Source: Symbiodinium natans
Taxonomy: Eukaryota > Sar > Dinophyceae > Suessiales > Symbiodiniaceae
Assembly: GCA_905221605.1 (NCBI GenBank)
Contig: CAJNDS010000025.1
Coordinates: 362,501-426,500 of the forward strand
DNA length: 64,000 bases
Reading direction: 5' to 3'
In this document: one piece after another, positions 59,695 through 64,000 of the stretch
How the letters are laid out: the number at the start of each line of letters is the position of its first letter
Numbering within the stretch: the stretch's first letter is position 1
The notes under the pieces: model-generated
The model's input: the letters and a program-made list of their open reading frames with translations, nothing else
What the model was told of the DNA's origin: nothing
The model's database searches: none
Made by a program: the position numbers and the translations under genes

Positions 59695-62600
59695 ATGAAG
59701 CGCACCTGGAGACAAAAGATGGCTTCTGACATGAGTCGCTGGCAATTCCGAAAGCTCATACGATACCAGCGTCAGCAGTTGCATCGGTCTCAGTGTTATG
59801 AGGCAAAGGTCGGTTTGCATGACCAACTTCAAGTTATACAGGTTAAGAGCCTTGTTGCTTGGCCTGGACGAGCTGTTCGAGAAGTTTTTCTTGGTATAGC
59901 GAAGAGGTACCACTTGCATAGCGAAGTTTTCCGCATTTGTCATTTGTGTTCATTGACTGCAGCAATGTCCACACGTGATAGCATTGGGAGCAGTGAGTCT
60001 AGCGATAGTGATGTGTTAGGAACAGGGAATAGATTCCTCGAGGACCAGGTCAATGCGGTCAATCAGAATGTGGCCGCCGCTGATAGTCACGTGCGAAGTA
60101 TAGCCGACGTCGAGAACATGGACTTCATCGACGACGGACGGAATAGTGGAAGGACAGGAATGGAGACGGATAGCAATGCTGATAGAGATCGTTTCGGCCT
60201 CAGCTTGTCAGGACCGCTTACTGTAGACGTTAGGTCGAGCGCTGCGGATAGTATGTTAGTGCCAGGGCCACCGCCAGGACTGCCGGATAGAAGCTTGGAG
60301 ATCGTGGCGACGCTGGATAGTGTGGGGAGGTCGGGAGGGCTGGGCTATGCCGGGATAGCGGACACGTCAGGCACTCAGGGGAGGGACGCAGGCGAAGAAT
60401 TGCGGGAGTTGCTCGCAGTCCCGTCAATCGCAGATAGAGGGGATGCAGTGATGCAGCTCAGCATGCTTGCAAGCAGTCCTGTAGTATTCGATCCAGTCAT
60501 GGGAGCTACAGATTTAAGTGAGTATAGGGCCGGAAGAGGTGGGATAGAGGCAGGAAATGCTAGGACTCCGACGCTTGCTATCGAGGATCTGGCTGGATTA
60601 GGTGAAAGGATGGAAGAGGGGCCGTTCGCCAACCCCTCCGAGACTGTGCTCCACGGGACGGATCAAGAGACGACGGGAGATACCAAGGGAACCACCGGAT
60701 CCAGGATAGAAATCGCAATAGAGGATAGAGTGGATAGCCTTGCAGTGTCATCATCGTCAGATCACGATAGGACGATCAGGAGAAATGATGATGGGATAGA
60801 TGCAATGATGAATAGTGGTGAGCTTGGTGCTGAAGGCGATCGCATGAGAAGTGCGGATAGCGGACACTGGATGGGCAGAAAGAATGGAGACGACATCGTT
60901 CCCGGAGTGTATTCGAATAGTGCGGCCATGATTGGGAATGTCGGTATCGATCCTACAGATCTGGAGTTGATAGCCAAGGGATCTTCAGCGGTAGCACAGA
61001 ACATGATCAGTGAGAGCGATGATAGAGCGCTGTCTGTGTTTTCGTCAACAGGGCTGTCGGAGGCATCGCCAGGCGGGAATGTTGAAGCGTTGAAAGATGT
61101 GGGGATGGGTCAAACTTCGACGATCGGAATAGAGTGGGGATCCCATGGGATCCGGAGTGCTCTCGAAGAAACGGGGGTCATCACAGATGCAGACTTCGTG
61201 AAGTTCTTCACGGATCAGGCACCGGGTAACCCAGGCTCAACGCCCATGACGATGCACTCGGAATCACAGGAGCGATGGAACGCTGGGATATATGGTGCCA
61301 AGGTCACAGGGCTAGAGAAAGACAGGTCACGAAAGATGTCGATGGGGTCGGATAGTGGACACTCAGGTGGTCGATCTACATCATTGAAGAGGGATAGCCC
61401 GGGTGGATCGGAAAATGGAGTTGGTACCACCGGCAAGATAGGCAAGGTGGATGAGGGACTGCGTAAGCAACGAGCGGAGCAGGCCGTTAAGGAGATGAAC
61501 CAGATAGCCGAGAGCGTCCCCGCAGCCAAGAAGTCGAAATCGACAGAAATTGGGGGACCGATCCATCAGGCAGGAATGATCACCCCGGATCAGGGTAGCG
61601 AGGGATGGGGCAATCGATCCCCGGCTCCACGATCCCCTGGGATAGGTGGGCAATACGAGCACTTCGGGATCAATACTCCTCCTGAAGGACGAGGCAGGAA
61701 CGATGAGATGAGGGCAACATCATCCCCACCTAGGCGGGCAAAGGTGAGAACTCCTGCCGATCCGGACAAGTCTTCGTTAGGAGAGATAGACGGCAGGATA
61801 GATGATTCACAGACGGTGGTTGTGGACACGCAGACCGACGTAGCCAAGCTTAAAGTGGCAAGTGAATGTGCAAGTGCAATTGCTAATAGTTCAGCGGAAA
61901 AGGCGGACGTCGTGAGCAAGAGATTGGTGGAATGCGAGGAGGAGGTGAAGCACTGGAAAGGTTGGATAGAATCGCAGCAGATAGATACCAAGACAACACT
62001 GTCGCAGGAGCTGAAAGAGATGAGTCGGATCATGGACGGGAGCGTCAGCGAGGATAGGATGGATGATGCAATGGCTCCGCAACTGACCGAGGGAGCAATA
62101 CAGCTCGCACGGAGAATGAGACGGCAGGTTGAAAACGTGAAGGTGCTCAAGACCTCTGTTACGACTAGATTGAAGGGAGTGGAGGAGCGATTGTCCACAG
62201 CGGAGCATTCAGCGGACATAGCCAAACAGAGTGCCGGGACGAAGATCGCCACGTTAGAGACAGGATTGAATGAGGTAAAACGTGGCATAGGAGTGGTCTT
62301 CTCGAGCATGCAAATGCGACATGAGAATGGAACATGGAAGAATGAGAGGCTCGATAAAGTGGAGACAGTTTTGAATAGACAATGGGACCAGATCAAGTTA
62401 GCGGGCGAGGAACTAAGGAAGTTGAAGTCCAAGGGGAGCCAGAAGGCCGGAATAGATACAGCGTCGTCGTCCCATTGTAATAGTCAAGGAAAAAGTCCTG
62501 GATGCGGGTGCAGAGAGCCTGGCGAGGGTCACGGCTTGTGCATAGATGGAGCAGTGCGTGTAGAGACCAAGAAGCTGAGTGAAGTGGTTTTGGCACAGAA

Positions 62601-64000
62601 GGAACACATAATGACCGTCGCGAGAGAGGTGATAAAGAACCGCAAGAGCGTGGCCGAGATTGTGGCGGGCATGACAAAGGTTCACAAGACTTGCGAGAAT
62701 GTCGTGGCAAGGACCGAGCGGGTTGATGAAAAGAGAAACGGAGAACAGGCCTGGGTGAAAGATACTGTGCGAAAGATGGAAAAGACTATGGAGTCAATGT
62801 CGAGCCGTATGATAGATGAGCAGAAGAGGGTCACGGGCGAATTTATCCTTGTCAATGCTCGAATTGATGAGAGCACACGGAACGAAGGGATAGGCAAAAC
62901 GCGAGGAAACAGCGCGGAGATAGGAAAGCCACCGACGATGTCACGCGGGCGAGATGGTCCCGGCGGAAGTCGGGGAGCCGATGGAAGAGCCAGGAGCGAC
63001 AACGCCCGAGGAATGGAGGCTTCGAGGCCGGAGATGACGGGTCCCGTAGTTGATCGGAGGATCGAGAACAGATGCATTGTGTTAGAACAACAGGTAGCCA
63101 AGATCACTGGTCAATTGCAGGGATTAACCACGGTGAATGAGCGGATCGTGAAGGAGAACGCTAGCCTGATCAGCGAAATAGAAAGCATGAAGGGGGAGAA
63201 CAAGGGGGTGACAGAGTCGGTAGCGCGGATGGTTCGGGACAGCAGAGATGAGATATCTAAAATGAGAGCGGATCTTGATCTCCGAGGTAGAGAGATGCTA
63301 GAACTCAAGGAGAAGAACGAGCAGTTGGAGGCAACGGTACGGGAGTATGAACGGAGACTGGAGCAGGTGAGACGAAACGATAGCCTTAAAGCAGAACTGG
63401 ATAGCATGTGGCATAGAATCGGTGAGATCGGCAAGCAAAGCTCCGAGTACGCCATGCCAGCGCCGGGTGTGGGAGGTGCTTCGAACGCCGGCTCCGCAAG
63501 ACCAAGTGTCGGTGCCACGCCTGCGCCGAGTTCCTTTGGGGATAGAAGGGAGCATGGAAGAAAGGATAGACAAGGAGATGGAGGTTTGTTGGGGGAAGAG
63601 ACTAGGATTAGAAGGTGCCCCGTTTGTGTTAGACAAGCGGAAATGATGATTGCGTGCCAAGGCTGCGGAAGAGAAGTGTGTGGTAATTGCTATGAATACC
63701 ATGATGACTTGTGCATGCTGTGCTCCACTGATAGAAGGGGGTGCGATGCCGGAGGATATGCGGGGACAGGACTTCCGAGGCCGCAGAGTGGACGCGATCA
63801 TGAGGGGGACGATGCCAGGTTCAGAAATCCGGTAGGCGGGGGGTATAACAAGTTCAAGGACACCAGAGGGATGGAGAAATGCAACGAGATATCGATAGCG
63901 AAGGAGCCATCATCCGGGGAAGTAGGACTGTGGCTGGGCGATGTTGCACACACTGCGAAGGCTGCGTATCTGTATGACGGGGACTATGCATACACGCAGG
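59695..64000 (+). CDS. Giant intronless frame with coiled coils and zinc finger, 3' truncated
   Basis: The frame is open from 59638 to the window end, with no stop in 4,363 bases. The first ATG is at 59695; a second candidate at 59965 (MSTRDSIGSSESSDSD) coincides with a change in composition. Counting from 59695, about residues 90-640 are Ser/Asp/Gly-rich and probably disordered. About residues 715-920 and 1120-1230 are charged and heptad-like, probably coiled coil. A Cys cluster lies at 62476-62541. Residues 1308-1343 form C-x2-C-x9-C-x2-C-x4-C-x2-C-x7-C-x2-C (RCPVCVRQ ... CQGCGREVCGNC), the ligand spacing of a FYVE/RING-like cross-brace finger. Protease, integrase or reverse transcriptase motifs are not seen before the edge. 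Lack of introns, size and composition suggest the gag-like 5' part of a retroelement or another acquired gene; a host structural protein is the alternative. The frame is certain, the function is not. Confidence 0.85.
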   Translation, partial: MKRTWRQKMASDMSRWQFRKLIRYQRQQLHRSQCYEAKVGLHDQLQVIQVKSLVAWPGRAVREVFLGIAKRYHLHSEVFRICHLCSLTAAMSTRDSIGSSESSDSDVLGTGNRFLEDQVNAVNQNVAAADSHVRSIADVENMDFIDDGRNSGRTGMETDSNADRDRFGLSLSGPLTVDVRSSAADSMLVPGPPPGLPDRSLEIVATLDSVGRSGGLGYAGIADTSGTQGRDAGEELRELLAVPSIADRGDAVMQLSMLASSPVVFDPVMGATDLSEYRAGRGGIEAGNARTPTLAIEDLAGLGERMEEGPFANPSETVLHGTDQETTGDTKGTTGSRIEIAIEDRVDSLAVSSSSDHDRTIRRNDDGIDAMMNSGELGAEGDRMRSADSGHWMGRKNGDDIVPGVYSNSAAMIGNVGIDPTDLELIAKGSSAVAQNMISESDDRALSVFSSTGLSEASPGGNVEALKDVGMGQTSTIGIEWGSHGIRSALEETGVITDADFVKFFTDQAPGNPGSTPMTMHSESQERWNAGIYGAKVTGLEKDRSRKMSMGSDSGHSGGRSTSLKRDSPGGSENGVGTTGKIGKVDEGLRKQRAEQAVKEMNQIAESVPAAKKSKSTEIGGPIHQAGMITPDQGSEGWGNRSPAPRSPGIGGQYEHFGINTPPEGRGRNDEMRATSSPPRRAKVRTPADPDKSSLGEIDGRIDDSQTVVVDTQTDVAKLKVASECASAIANSSAEKADVVSKRLVECEEEVKHWKGWIESQQIDTKTTLSQELKEMSRIMDGSVSEDRMDDAMAPQLTEGAIQLARRMRRQVENVKVLKTSVTTRLKGVEERLSTAEHSADIAKQSAGTKIATLETGLNEVKRGIGVVFSSMQMRHENGTWKNERLDKVETVLNRQWDQIKLAGEELRKLKSKGSQKAGIDTASSSHCNSQGKSPGCGCREPGEGHGLCIDGAVRVETKKLSEVVLAQKEHIMTVAREVIKNRKSVAEIVAGMTKVHKTCENVVARTERVDEKRNGEQAWVKDTVRKMEKTMESMSSRMIDEQKRVTGEFILVNARIDESTRNEGIGKTRGNSAEIGKPPTMSRGRDGPGGSRGADGRARSDNARGMEASRPEMTGPVVDRRIENRCIVLEQQVAKITGQLQGLTTVNERIVKENASLISEIESMKGENKGVTESVARMVRDSRDEISKMRADLDLRGREMLELKEKNEQLEATVREYERRLEQVRRNDSLKAELDSMWHRIGEIGKQSSEYAMPAPGVGGASNAGSARPSVGATPAPSSFGDRREHGRKDRQGDGGLLGEETRIRRCPVCVRQAEMMIACQGCGREVCGNCYEYHDDLCMLCSTDRRGCDAGGYAGTGLPRPQSGRDHEGDDARFRNPVGGGYNKFKDTRGMEKCNEISIAKEPSSGEVGLWLGDVAHTAKAAYLYDGDYAYTQ

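Noticed and set aside
60230..63801. Long minus-strand open frames, up to 280 codons at 61590-62432
   Set aside because: They are interrupted several times while the + frame is continuous. Their openness follows from the composition of the + frame, whose complement has few stops.
1..64000. CRISPR arrays, ribosomal RNA genes, bacterial operons
   Set aside because: None seen. Direct repeats are minisatellites without regular unique spacers, and gene structure is spliced and eukaryotic.

Overview
The window looks like nuclear DNA of a dinoflagellate. Genes are broken into many very small exons. Introns begin with GT, GC or GA and end at AG, and often repeat the same few bases at both ends. Short interstitial TTTAGGG/CCCTAAA tracts, dinoflagellate-style pentatricopeptide repeats (SACEK motifs), many minisatellites and a possible spliced-leader relic point the same way. 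All supported genes lie on the + strand, as in unidirectional dinoflagellate gene arrays. I cannot name a species.

Layout. 1-11.6 kb: no recognisable gene; nested minisatellites (2.8-4.7 kb), a three-copy 19-bp GC-rich element, and B-box-like palindrome arrays (8.0-9.1 kb) around a T-rich repeat block. 11.69-17.91 kb: a bacterial-type UDP-galactopyranose mutase in 21 exons, missing only its start exon. 17.9-26.7 kb: gene-poor, with two degenerate telomere-like fields (20-21.1 and 21.5-22.1 kb) and an exact 123-bp tandem array of hairpins (22.35-22.77 kb). 26.7-38.1 kb: scattered exons of a protein with several YbjQ/DUF74 domains. 42.4-43.7 kb: exon-like pieces of an unknown gene. 44.3-48.1 kb: an unknown small protein with two hydrophobic segments. 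49.6-55.1 kb: a PPR-repeat gene. 57.2-58.6 kb: a tandem CCCH zinc-finger gene. 59.7-64.0 kb: one uninterrupted intronless reading frame of more than 1,430 codons that runs off the window, with coiled coils, a treble-clef-like zinc finger and a marked excess of the tetranucleotide ATAG.

The genes do not form an obvious pathway. The mutase would make UDP-galactofuranose for glycans, the PPR protein probably acts on organelle RNA, and the CCCH protein probably binds mRNA. The long frame differs in composition and lack of introns from everything before it and is probably the 5' part of a retroelement or other acquired element. Exon boundaries were read by eye from homology and phase; those of the mutase close into a single consistent frame, while those of the other spliced genes are partial.
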